Below are positions 32,239-40,321 of a stretch of DNA of 57,551 bases, one piece after another. Numbering within the stretch: the first letter of the stretch is position 1; every line of letters begins with the position of its first letter. The DNA is from Gemmatimonas sp. (GTDB taxonomy: Bacteria; Krumholzibacteriota; Krumholzibacteriia; LZORAL124-64-63), in NCBI GenBank assembly GCA_013824755.1, contig PNOJ01000003.1, positions 1 to 57,551 on the forward strand, in the 5' to 3' direction. A model generated the notes under the pieces. The model had not been told where the DNA came from and ran no database searches. It was given only the letters and a program-made list of their open reading frames with translations. The position numbers were made by a program, and so were the translations under genes.

Positions 32239-34294
32239 GCGCCGGGCGGTCGATGCAGATGTCGTGGCAGAGCTCCGCGAGCTCGTCGTGGCGGGCGCGG
32301 CGGATGGCCACGCTCTTGCGCAGGGCCTGCGCGAGATCGCCGAACTCGCGGTTGCTGCGCTGGTGGACCACGACGCGCTCCAGGACGTGCCCCAGCCGCG
32401 CCGCGATCGCCTGCAGCAGGAGGCTGTCGCACACGCCGAACGGGCGGCCGTCGAGCCGGCTGGCGACGTTCACCACGCCCACCACGCGCCCGTCGCGCAT
32501 CACCGGGGCGCTCAGCAGGCTCCCGGTCTGAGGGAGGTCCCCGGTGCGATCCGGCGCGGCGCGCACCCCGGCGGCCGCGGCTTCGCCCAGCGCCGGCTCC
32601 CCGGTCGCCCAGACGCGTCCGGCGATGCCCTCGCCGCGCGCGAGGCGCATGTCCTGCACCACGCGGTCCTCGAGGCCCATGGCCGCCTCGACGACCAGGT
32701 GCTCCCCGCCCGCGTCGGGCAGCAACAGCGCGACCATCCGCGCCCGCAGCAGCTCGCCGACCCAGTGGATCAGCCGCTCCGCGAACTCGGGCACGTCGTT
32801 GAAGACCGTGAGGCGGCCGTTGTTCTGGCCCCGGCGGACGATCTCGTCCCGGCGCGGCAGCAGGGCGTTGAAGCGCACGCCCTGGGGCTGCACCCGTTCG
32901 CCCCAGATGCGGCCGCCGTGACGCGTGACGATGTCGCGGCAGATGGCCAGCCCGATGCCCTGGCCGCCGTGCTCGCGCGTGCTGGAGCCGTCGACCTGGT
33001 AGAAGCGGTCGAAGATGTAGGTCAGCTTGTTGTCGGGGACGCCGATGCCGTTGTCCTCGACCACGATGCGCACCGACGAGACGCCGTCGACCACCGACAG
33101 GTGCACCTTCCCCCCGCTCGGGGTGAACTTGAAGGCGTTGTCCAGCAGGTGGCGGATCAGCTGGCGCACGAGGTCGGCGTCGACGCCGAGCAGGATCTCC
33201 TCGCGGTCGACGTGCATGGTGAACGCGATGCGCTTGGTCTCGGCCTGTGTGCGCGCGGAGCCCTCGATGCCGCGCACCAGCGCCACGAGGTCCGTCAGGT
33301 GGCGGTTGAAGGTGACCTGCTCGCGTTCCATGCGCTCGAGATCCAGGAGGTTGTTGACGATGCCCGTGAGCTTCTCGCTCTCGGACTGGATGACGCGCAG
33401 GAACTCGCCCTGGGCCGCGTCGTCCATGCGCTCGCGCCCGTGCACCAGGGCCTCGCTGTAGGCCTTGATCGAGGTCAGCGGGGTGCGCAGCTCGTGGCTG
33501 ACGTTGGCGACGAAGTTGTTCTTCAGCTCGTTGTGGTAGCGCAGGCGGTCCGAGGAGCGCGTCAGCTCCTGGTTCTGCCGGTGCAGCCGCGAGTACAGCT
33601 CGGCCGAGGCGATGGCGGTGGCGGCCTGCTGGGCGAACAGCTCCAGCATCTGGATGGTCTGCAGACCGGGAAGCTTGTGATCGACCGGATCGTCGACGCT
33701 CAGGTAGCCCCGGATCTCCCCCTCGGGAGAATTCAGGGGGATGATCAGCGCATCGCGCTCGTCCCACTCGCCCTCGGCGCGCTTCTCCTGCGCCTGCGTG
33801 TACGCGTCGGCCAGGGCCTGTTCCGCACCCTCGATCGTGTGGCGGATGAGGTAGGAATTGGAGATCAGGAACTGCGGCAGCGCCATCTTGCGGAACCCGG
33901 TCAGCGTCATCGGGCTGTTGCGCAGGTACTCGATGCCCTCCTCGTCGATGCCGGCGAAGGATTTCGCCTCGAAGACCTTGTCCGAGACGTTGTAGATGCG
34001 CAACAGGACCATGCGGAAGCCCAGCGATTCCCGCACCGACTGCGTGATCTCGTTGAGCAGGTGCTCGGAATCGCGGAAGGCGTGGATGCGCGCCGAGATG
34101 GCCAGCAGGCTTTCCAGGCCGCGCGCGCGTTCCTGGCGATCCAGGAGATCGCGCGAGCGCTGGCGCACGCGCCAGATCTGCCAGACCAGTCCCGCGGCCA
34201 GCGCCAGGATCGCCAAGGCGTACGGCACCGGACCGCCGGGCGCCGCCGCCACGCCGGCCGGGATCGCACCGAGGTTCGCCAGGAACAGCGTCAT
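31724..34294 (-). CDS. GAF sensor histidine kinase, C-terminus frame-shifted
   Basis: The 856-codon frame encodes a membrane helix (~24-42), a GAF domain (~60-225), the H box SHELRTPL (~265), ATPase motifs LLDNAFKFTPSG, VEDNGIGVP and GGQGIGLAI (~370-450), and a second GAF domain (~490-660). Real similarity ends near RHDELAELCHDICID (~678), the first helix of an HD-GYP domain; after that this frame is arginine/proline-rich nonsense to 31724. Restoring frame at 32248-32249 gives kinase-GAF-HD-GYP. It overlaps the upstream response regulator by 4 nt (ATGA). A quorum- or ligand-responsive c-di-GMP role is inferred from the domains. Confidence 0.85.
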   Translation of the reverse strand: MTLFLANLGAIPAGVAAAPGGPVPYALAILALAAGLVWQIWRVRQRSRDLLDRQERARGLESLLAISARIHAFRDSEHLLNEITQSVRESLGFRMVLLRIYNVSDKVFEAKSFAGIDEEGIEYLRNSPMTLTGFRKMALPQFLISNSYLIRHTIEGAEQALADAYTQAQEKRAEGEWDERDALIIPLNSPEGEIRGYLSVDDPVDHKLPGLQTIQMLELFAQQAATAIASAELYSRLHRQNQELTRSSDRLRYHNELKNNFVANVSHELRTPLTSIKAYSEALVHGRERMDDAAQGEFLRVIQSESEKLTGIVNNLLDLERMEREQVTFNRHLTDLVALVRGIEGSARTQAETKRIAFTMHVDREEILLGVDADLVRQLIRHLLDNAFKFTPSGGKVHLSVVDGVSSVRIVVEDNGIGVPDNKLTYIFDRFYQVDGSSTREHGGQGIGLAICRDIVTRHGGRIWGERVQPQGVRFNALLPRRDEIVRRGQNNGRLTVFNDVPEFAERLIHWVGELLRARMVALLLPDAGGEHLVVEAAMGLEDRVVQDMRLARGEGIAGRVWATGEPALGEAAAAGVRAAPDRTGDLPQTGSLLSAPVMRDGRVVGVVNVASRLDGRPFGVCDSLLLQAIAARLGHVLERVVVHQRSNREFGDLAQALRKSVAIRRARHDELAELCHDICIDRPALGTLRARADEPGLRAADLRPGPDRHPRRHHLQGAAARARGVGDPAAARPPEPAADLVAGRSRRGARHRPAPPRAFRRFGLPAGADRRGHPPGRAPADAGGQPHRDAPGPSLPPGREPGAGARRDAAARRQPVLPALPGDLPGRVAAPRRAHRRGAARAQPGPAAAAAGSRG

Positions 34295-34692
34295 GTCACG
34301 TCCTTCCCTGCATGGACCCGACGCGCGGCCAGGGCGTCGGCGGCCTGGCCGACCAGACGGCTCATCACGAAGGGTTTCTCGAGGTACAGGTCCGCCCCCG
34401 CCGCCAGCATCTCCGCCCGGGCGGCGCCGTCGTGGCGCGCCGAGAGCGCCACGATCGCCGTGCGGTCGTGGCCGGGATTGCGCCGGATCAGGCGCGTCGC
34501 GTCGATGCCGTCGAGCTTGGGCATCATCACGTCCATCACGATCACGTCGGGGCGGAAGGCGGCCACCTGGTTCAGTCCCTCGATGCCGTTGCGGGCCACG
34601 ACCGCCTGCCAGCCCTCCTGCACGAAGGCGCGCGACAACAGGCCCGCGAGGTGGGGCTCGTCCTCCACGATCAGCACGCGCACGTCGATCAT
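34291..34692 (-). CDS. single-domain response regulator
   Basis: Receiver-only protein of 133 aa: VEDEP (~9), phosphoacceptor in VIVMDVMMP (~53), S in VALSAR and K in LEKPF. It overlaps the GGDEF gene by 4 nt upstream and the kinase by 4 nt downstream, so it is translationally coupled to both and is the likely partner of that kinase. Confidence 0.93.
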   Translation of the reverse strand: MIDVRVLIVEDEPHLAGLLSRAFVQEGWQAVVARNGIEGLNQVAAFRPDVIVMDVMMPKLDGIDATRLIRRNPGHDRTAIVALSARHDGAARAEMLAAGADLYLEKPFVMSRLVGQAADALAARRVHAGKDVT

Positions 34693-35705
34693 GGCTGCTC
34701 CGGACGCCGGGCCGAAGGGGCCTCGCCCTCCTCGCGGCCGTCCGACGGCGGCGAGGTCTGCGCCGCGGCCGCTTCGTCCGTGAAGCGCCGCTCGTGGATG
34801 ATCTGGCTGCCGGGCAGGGATTTCCCGTACTTCTTCAGCTCCGCCGCCACGGCGTTGAGCCGGCCCACGTGGCCGAAGTTCCCCTGCTGTTCGACGACGA
34901 CCGCGACGGTCAGCGACACCGGCGGGAACCGCCGCAGCCGTCCCGTGCGGTCGGGCAGCTCGATGTAGCCGCGGCGGCGGTCCTCGAGCTCGTACTGCCC
35001 GAGGATGTTCCGGTCGAACTCCGCGACGATGCGTTCGGCGAGGCCGTCGGCGTCCTGCGGGCGCGACACGGCGATGAAGTCATCGCCGCCGACGTGGCCC
35101 AGGAAGGCGTCGTCGCAGGCCAGGACCTCGCTCGCGAGCAGGTCGGCCAGCATCGTCAGGACCGCGTCGCCCTTCACGTAGCCGTAGTGGTCGTTGAAGA
35201 CCTTGAAATGATCGAGGTCGAAGTAGAGGAACCCGAAGGCCTGGCCCGCCTCGAGCCGCCGGTTCAGCTCCCGCGCGATGGCGCGGTTGCCGGGCAGGCC
35301 CGTCAGCGGGTTGGCGTCGCGCTGGCTGCGGCTCAGCTGCAGCAGGTTGCGCACGCGCAGCACCAGCTCCTCCGGCACGAACGGCTTGCACAGGTAGTCG
35401 TTGGCCCCCTGCTCGAGGCCACGCACCTTCTGCGGCGTCTCGCCCTTGGCGGTCAGCATGATCACGGGCAGGTGGTGGGTCCGGAACCGGCTGCGCAGCT
35501 CGCGCAGCACGTCGAACCCGTCCAGGCCCGGCATCATGACGTCCAGCAGGACCAGGTCGGGCAGCTCCTGCTGCAGGCAGGACAAGGCCTGCCGCCCGTC
35601 CTCGGCCAGTTCCACCCGGAAGCCGCCCTGTTCGAGCACGTGCTTCAGGATCGTCCGCAGGTGCTGGTCGTCGTCGACGACCAGGATCGTCTCGGTTTCA
35701 CGCAT
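34689..35705 (-). CDS. response regulator with GGDEF domain (probable diguanylate cyclase)
   Basis: 338 aa from ATG 35705 (GGATGG upstream; in-frame ATGs at 35714, 35729 and 35738 are alternatives). Receiver domain 1-120 (VVDDD, LVLLDVMMP, K in LCKPF), then GGDEF domain ~130-310 with FDLDHFKVFNDHYGYVKGD and active-site loop GGDDF, a common functional variant. No RxxD inhibitory site stands five residues before it. The segment ~250-275 (ELEDRRRGYIELPDR) is an insertion. Likely makes c-di-GMP when phosphorylated. First gene of the signalling cluster. Confidence 0.9.
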   Translation of the reverse strand: MRETETILVVDDDQHLRTILKHVLEQGGFRVELAEDGRQALSCLQQELPDLVLLDVMMPGLDGFDVLRELRSRFRTHHLPVIMLTAKGETPQKVRGLEQGANDYLCKPFVPEELVLRVRNLLQLSRSQRDANPLTGLPGNRAIARELNRRLEAGQAFGFLYFDLDHFKVFNDHYGYVKGDAVLTMLADLLASEVLACDDAFLGHVGGDDFIAVSRPQDADGLAERIVAEFDRNILGQYELEDRRRGYIELPDRTGRLRRFPPVSLTVAVVVEQQGNFGHVGRLNAVAAELKKYGKSLPGSQIIHERRFTDEAAAAQTSPPSDGREEGEAPSARRPEQP

Positions 35706-35834
35706 CGGCACCATCCGTGCAAATCGCATCGGGAACACTGATTACAGGCAGAGCCGACGAGCCTGTCGCAAGGGTCGTGCCATCATGGGGACGTCCGCGA
35801 CGCGGGCGGGAACAATGGGGCGGGAGGAGGCAGG

Positions 35835-36845
35835 TCAGCGCCAGGAGGCGAGGGGGGCGCGCGCAAACCCATCCAAATCAAGGGGATCCGAAAATCCCGC
35901 CGCCAGGCGGGCGTGGCCGGCGCAGGCGATCATGGCCGCGTTGTCGGTGCAGTAGACGCGCTCGGGGGGGCGGAATGCGAATCCGCCTGCCGCGGCCTCC
36001 CGGGCGACACGGTCGCGCAGCCACGAATTGGCCGCCACGCCGCCGGCCAGGTAGACGCCCCGCACACGGTGTTCGCGGGCGGCCTGGAACAGGCGCTGGA
36101 CGAGCACGTCGACGACCGCCTCGCGCAGGGCCCGGCAGATATCGGCCACGGTCTGGTCGTCAAGCGGCCGGGGCAGCGATTCGACCAGCACGCGGACGGC
36201 CGTCTTCAGGCCGCTGAAGCTGAACACCAGGCGCGGGTCGCGGGTCAGGGGCCGCGGCAGTTCGAAGCGGCCGCCCCGGCCGCGCTCGGCCAGGCGGTCG
36301 ATGACCGGGCCGCCCGGGTACGGCAGGCCCATCAGTTGGGCCGTCTTGTCGAAGCACTCCCCCGCGGCGTCGTCCAGCGTCCAGCCCAGACGCCGGTAGC
36401 GGCCCACCTCGCTCATCAGCACGACCTCGGTGTGGCCGCCCGAGACCACCAGCACGGTCGCGGGCAGGTCCATCGTGCCGGACAGCAGGTTGGCCAGGAT
36501 GTGACCCTCGATGTGGTGGACCCCGACCAGCGGCTTGCGCGCCGACCAGCAGAGGGCCTTGGCGGTGGACAGCCCCACCAGCAGGGCGCCGATCAGACCG
36601 GGACCGGCCGTGACCGCCACGCCGTCCAGGTCCGCCGGGGCGAGCCGCCGTCGCTCCAGCAGCACCTCGATCAGAGGCAGCAGGTTGACCAGGTGCGCGC
36701 GCGAGGCCAGCTCCGGGACCACGCCGCCGAAGTGGTCGTGCAGGTCGACCTGGCTCGAGACGAGGTTCTCCAGCACGCCCAGCTCGGAGTCGTAGAGCGC
36801 GACGCTGGTGTCGTCGCAGGAGGTTTCGATGCCCAGGACCTTCAT
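35835..36845 (-). CDS. tsaD: tRNA N6-adenosine threonylcarbamoyltransferase TsaD
   Basis: Catalytic subunit for t6A37 tRNA modification. 336 aa from ATG 36845 (MKVLGIETSCDDTSVALYD). ASKHA phosphate-1 loop IETSCDDTSVA, PELASRAHL, metal histidines in VGVHHIEGHILAN (~108-116), VVSGGHTEV, GECFDKTAQLMGLPYPGGP, FSFSGLKTAV, LAGGVAANSWLR and CTDNAAMIA are all present. The start overlaps the nnr stop by 4 nt, so the two genes are cotranscribed. Confidence 0.97.
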   Translation of the reverse strand: MKVLGIETSCDDTSVALYDSELGVLENLVSSQVDLHDHFGGVVPELASRAHLVNLLPLIEVLLERRRLAPADLDGVAVTAGPGLIGALLVGLSTAKALCWSARKPLVGVHHIEGHILANLLSGTMDLPATVLVVSGGHTEVVLMSEVGRYRRLGWTLDDAAGECFDKTAQLMGLPYPGGPVIDRLAERGRGGRFELPRPLTRDPRLVFSFSGLKTAVRVLVESLPRPLDDQTVADICRALREAVVDVLVQRLFQAAREHRVRGVYLAGGVAANSWLRDRVAREAAAGGFAFRPPERVYCTDNAAMIACAGHARLAAGFSDPLDLDGFARAPLASWR

Positions 36846-38413
36846 GCTCCCGCCCCTGCCTCCGTCAAGTCGTCCAGTTCGGCCAGGGCGGCGGGCAGAC
36901 GGTCGGCGACCTCGCGGGCCAGCACGGCGCGGCGGGAACCACCATCGGCCGCCAGCTCCCCGGCGCGGCCGTGCAGCCAGCAACCCAGCAACGCGGCGTC
37001 GAGCGGTTCGCAGCCCTGACCCAGCAGGCCGCCGATCAAGCCGGTCAACACGTCGCCGGTGCCGCCGTGGGCCAGTGCGTCGTGGCCGGTGGGGTTGAAC
37101 CAGAGCGTGCCGTCCGGGGCGGCCACCAGCGTCGGGGATCCCTTGGCGACCAGCACCACGCCCCAGCGCGCGGCGAGTTCGGGGACGAGGTCGAGCCGGC
37201 GCGCGGCCAGCTCGGCCGGGTCGAGGCCGGCCAGCCGGGCCAGCTCGCCGGCGTGCGGCGTGACGACCGCCGGACCGGCGCCGCCGCGCGGCGGCAGGCC
37301 GAGACGCGCGAAGGCGGACAAGGCGTCGGCGTCGATCACCGCCGGCAGCGATGATGCGGCCAGCAGTTCCACCACGAAGCGGTCGGTGTCGGGGTCGTCG
37401 CCGAGACCAGGGCCCACGGCCAGGGCCCGCTGGCGGCGCAGCAGCGCGGCCAGGTCGTCGCCGGTCACGGGCAGCAGCCCCCCGCGCGGGCCGGTGGGCA
37501 GGGCGACCACGGGCGCTTCGGGAACGAAGGACGTGGCCGCGGCCGCGTGCTCCCGAGGCAGGGCGAGGGTGACCAGGCCGGCGCCGGAGCGCAGCGCGCC
37601 CAGCGCCGCGAGCAGCGCCGCACCGCCGAAGCGGGCCGAACCGGCGAGCACCAGCACGGTCCCGGCCCCGTACTTGTGCGTGTCGGTGGGGCGCGGCGGC
37701 AGCAGTTCGGCGTAGTCCTGGGGCAGCAGCCAGTGGCGGGGGCCGGTGTGGCGGGCGCAGGCCTCGTCATCGAACCCGATGTCCACGACCGACAGCGCGC
37801 CGGTGTGGTCACGCCCCGGCGGCAGCAGCAGGCCCAGCTTGGGCAGGCCCACGGTGATGGTGGCGTCGGCCCGCACGGCGACCGGATCGACGGCGCCGTC
37901 GTCCCCGCCCACGCCCGAAGGCAGGTCCAGGCTCGCGATCGGCGCGCCGCCGTCGTTCAGCGCCGCGAACAGCGCGGCGTGGTCGGGCTTCAGCGGCAGC
38001 GTGACGCCCGTGCCGAAGACCGCGTCGATCACCAGGTCCGACTCCGCGCACAGGTCGCCGGCCCGGTCGGCCCAGGCGTCGGGCGGGATGGTCTCGACGG
38101 CCACGCCGGGGGGCAGGCGGTCGAGGTTCGCGCGGGCGTCGACGGCGAGGTCGTCCGCGGCGGCCAGCAGCAGCACCCGCACCTCAAAGCCCAGGTTCTC
38201 CAGCAGGCGCGCCACGACCAGCCCGTCGCCGCCGTTGTTCCCCTTGCCGCAGACCACGCCGACCTGGGCCGGCGGCGCCAGCGCGGGGAACTCCCGCAGC
38301 AGCTGCCAGGTCATCTCGCGGCCGGCGCGTTCCATGAGCTCGCGGCCGGGCACGCCGCCAGCGATCGTCTCGCGGTCGATGGCCGCCATGCCGGCGCTCG
38401 TGGCCACGCGCAT
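36842..38413 (-). CDS. nnr: bifunctional NAD(P)HX epimerase/dehydratase
   Basis: Repairs hydrated NADH/NADPH. 523 aa. The N-terminal YjeF epimerase domain (1-215) has VCGKGNNGGDGLVVARLL (~53) and the catalytic-site DLPSGV (~162). The C-terminal ADP-dependent dehydratase (~225-510) has KYGAGTVLVLAG, PHAGELARL, VAKGSPTLV and GTGDVLTGLIGGLLGQG (~450). Middle gene of the HAD-nnr-tsaD operon. Confidence 0.95.
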   Translation of the reverse strand: MRVATSAGMAAIDRETIAGGVPGRELMERAGREMTWQLLREFPALAPPAQVGVVCGKGNNGGDGLVVARLLENLGFEVRVLLLAAADDLAVDARANLDRLPPGVAVETIPPDAWADRAGDLCAESDLVIDAVFGTGVTLPLKPDHAALFAALNDGGAPIASLDLPSGVGGDDGAVDPVAVRADATITVGLPKLGLLLPPGRDHTGALSVVDIGFDDEACARHTGPRHWLLPQDYAELLPPRPTDTHKYGAGTVLVLAGSARFGGAALLAALGALRSGAGLVTLALPREHAAAATSFVPEAPVVALPTGPRGGLLPVTGDDLAALLRRQRALAVGPGLGDDPDTDRFVVELLAASSLPAVIDADALSAFARLGLPPRGGAGPAVVTPHAGELARLAGLDPAELAARRLDLVPELAARWGVVLVAKGSPTLVAAPDGTLWFNPTGHDALAHGGTGDVLTGLIGGLLGQGCEPLDAALLGCWLHGRAGELAADGGSRRAVLAREVADRLPAALAELDDLTEAGAGA

Positions 38414-38414
38414 C

Positions 38415-39152
38415 TCAGGCCTCCCCGGCCGGCCGCTCGAGCCGCTCGAGCACGTCGAGCAGCTGCAGCAGGTCGTCGATCACGAAGTGGGCGCCCGAGT
38501 CCGTGGTCCGCGGGCGGTCCGGCGAACCGTAGGTGTCCCCGTAGCGCGCGTAGACCGTGTGCAGGCCGGCGACCAGGCCGCCGACGATGTCGCGCTCCGG
38601 CCAGTCCCCGACCATGACCGCCTGGCCCGGCGCGACGCCGAGCCGCTCGAGCGCCATGCGGAAGGGCACGGGGTCGGGTTTGCGCGCGCCGGTGTCGTCG
38701 TGGGTCAGCACGACGTCGAACACGTGCTGCAGGCCGAGGTAGCAGAGGCGCAGCCAGGCCTCGAAGCGAGGCGCGTCGCTGACCACGGCCAGCTTGTAGC
38801 CGTCCTTGACCAGCCGGTAGACCACGCGCTGGACGTGCGGGTACGGCACGAGCGAGGCCTCGCGGGCGCGGCGGTAGGCCACCACCGCCGGGGCCAGCAC
38901 GTGATCGTCCACGCGCCCCGTCGCCTCGGTCAGGAAGCGGTTGAAGACGCGCTGGTGCTCGATGCCGACCTCGTCGTAGATGGCGAAGATGCGGTCGTAG
39001 ACCAGTTGGGGGTCCATCACCAGGCCGGCGTCGATCATGGCGTCGGCCGCCGCCCGGATGGCGCCCCGCTTCGCCTTCATGAAGTCGGTCAGCGTGTTGT
39101 CCAGGTCGAAGACCACCGCCCGGATCGTCCGTCCCTCGCGCAGTTCCGTCAT
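38415..39152 (-). CDS. HAD-superfamily hydrolase
   Basis: 245 aa from ATG 39152, preceded by AAAGGGG. Motif I VFDLDNTLTDF (nucleophile D ~17), a helical C1 cap (~25-100), motif II VVSDAP, motif III K in ARKPDPVPF and motif IV VGDWPERDIVGG. These fit a type IA phosphatase of the phosphoglycolate/pyrophosphatase PpaX-like group. Substrate cannot be told. One base separates it from nnr, so it probably starts that operon. Confidence 0.92.
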   Translation of the reverse strand: MTELREGRTIRAVVFDLDNTLTDFMKAKRGAIRAAADAMIDAGLVMDPQLVYDRIFAIYDEVGIEHQRVFNRFLTEATGRVDDHVLAPAVVAYRRAREASLVPYPHVQRVVYRLVKDGYKLAVVSDAPRFEAWLRLCYLGLQHVFDVVLTHDDTGARKPDPVPFRMALERLGVAPGQAVMVGDWPERDIVGGLVAGLHTVYARYGDTYGSPDRPRTTDSGAHFVIDDLLQLLDVLERLERPAGEA

Positions 39153-39254
39153 GTCGCCCCTTTCGCTCCGCAGCCGTCCGCTGCATATTAACCGTTCGGG
39201 GAACCCGCGCCAAGGCGGGCCTGACGGCACGCTCCCCAGGACGGAAGGACCGCC

Positions 39255-40097
39255 TTGCATCCCGACACCCCCACGCCCGAACCCGGCTCCGGCCCGCCGG
39301 AGCGGCCGCTTCCCGGCTACGGCGGCTGGCACGGCTGGTCCACGCGACGGCTGGTCGTGCTGGCGTTCTCCCTGATGGCGTCCAACCTCGCCGCGCAGGT
39401 CCTCGTCTTCCAGCTGACCGACAACCTCTTCGCCGCCGCCGGCGCCGGCGCTGCGCTGACGATCCTGTTCGCCGCTGCCGCCACCCAGTCGCGCGGCGCC
39501 CCGCCGCAGGCCGCCTTCGACCTGTCCCGCCTGCCGGCGGCCGAGCACGTCCTGTGCGTGGCCATGGCCCTGGGCTCGCTGCTGCCCACCTCGCTGTTGG
39601 CCGGCCTGTCCTCGCGCCTGCACCCGCCGGGCCCCGAGTGGATCGCGATGTACAACAGCCACCTGCCCGACAGCGTCGCCGGCATCGCCCTGGCGGCCGT
39701 GGCGGTGGTGGTGGCCGCGCCCCTGGCCGAGGAGATGGTCTTCCGCGGTCTCGTCTACCGCCTCGGCCGGCGCGCGTGGGGACCGTGGCCGGCGGCCGTC
39801 GTCTCGGCGCTCGTCTTCGGCCTGGTCCACGGCGAGCCCTGGTACCTGTTCGGGCTGCTGGCGCTCGGCCTGCTGCTGGCGGCGGTCTACGAGCTGACCG
39901 GTTCGCTCTGGTCCTCCGTGATCGTCCACGCGGTCCACAACGCGGTGGCGCTGGCTCTGCTGGTGGCGCAGGGCGGCCTGGTCGCGGAGGAACCGCCGCC
40001 CACGCTGCTGGACTGGACCGGGGCCGCCGCCTCGCTCGCCGCTGTCGTCGGTATCGTCGCCCTGCTGCGACGCCGTGCCGCCGCGCGCCGAGCCTGA
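39255..40097 (+). CDS. CPBP/CAAX-type intramembrane metalloprotease
   Basis: 280 aa from TTG 39255 with GGAAGGA upstream. A proline-rich cytoplasmic tail (1-28) and about seven hydrophobic helices. The ABI/CPBP signature is complete: EEMVFRG (~161), FGLVHG (~189) and HAVHN (~222), which place a metal site in the membrane. Family members act in prenyl-protein processing, bacteriocin self-protection or anti-sigma cleavage; nothing nearby decides. Convergent with the next gene across the second palindromic element. Confidence 0.9.
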   Translation: MHPDTPTPEPGSGPPERPLPGYGGWHGWSTRRLVVLAFSLMASNLAAQVLVFQLTDNLFAAAGAGAALTILFAAAATQSRGAPPQAAFDLSRLPAAEHVLCVAMALGSLLPTSLLAGLSSRLHPPGPEWIAMYNSHLPDSVAGIALAAVAVVVAAPLAEEMVFRGLVYRLGRRAWGPWPAAVVSALVFGLVHGEPWYLFGLLALGLLLAAVYELTGSLWSSVIVHAVHNAVALALLVAQGGLVAEEPPPTLLDWTGAAASLAAVVGIVALLRRRAAARRA

Positions 40098-40149
40098 ACC
40101 CTCGGTTATAACCACGACGGTAACCCTGCCCATATCCACGCTGCTGTTG

Positions 40150-40298
40150 CGACTTGGATCCACACATCTTGTGGTGACAGGGGTGTCCTGCAGGCCTTGG
40201 AGCCAGGATGGCGGAAAGGCCGGAAGGCCAAGCGAGTCGGGCACAGGAAGTGCCCGACGAGCGCCCCCTGTCACCACAAGATGTGTGGATCCAAGTCG
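40150..40298. repeat. structured palindromic element, copy B
   Basis: 149-bp element. A perfect stem of 34 bp (40150-40183 with 40265-40298), extended by 4 more pairs outward to 40146/40302, closes an 81-nt apex. In reverse complement the apex matches copy A: 29 of the first 36 bases agree, and both sub-hairpins recur with 5-nt loops (40232-40262 and 40193-40221). Stem ends CGACTTGGA and TGACAGGGG equal copy A; the 16-bp middle differs at 12 positions, yet stays fully paired. It lies between convergent genes. Confidence 0.9.
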
Positions 40299-40321
40299 CA
40301 ACCCCGCATGCGCAACGACCA

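Noticed and set aside
35739-35834. A gene between tsaD and the GGDEF regulator
   Set aside because: 96 bp without start/RBS/frame of note.
40150-40298. Rho-independent terminator of the CPBP gene
   Set aside because: Far too long and branched, no U-tract, and its homologue lies between divergent genes.
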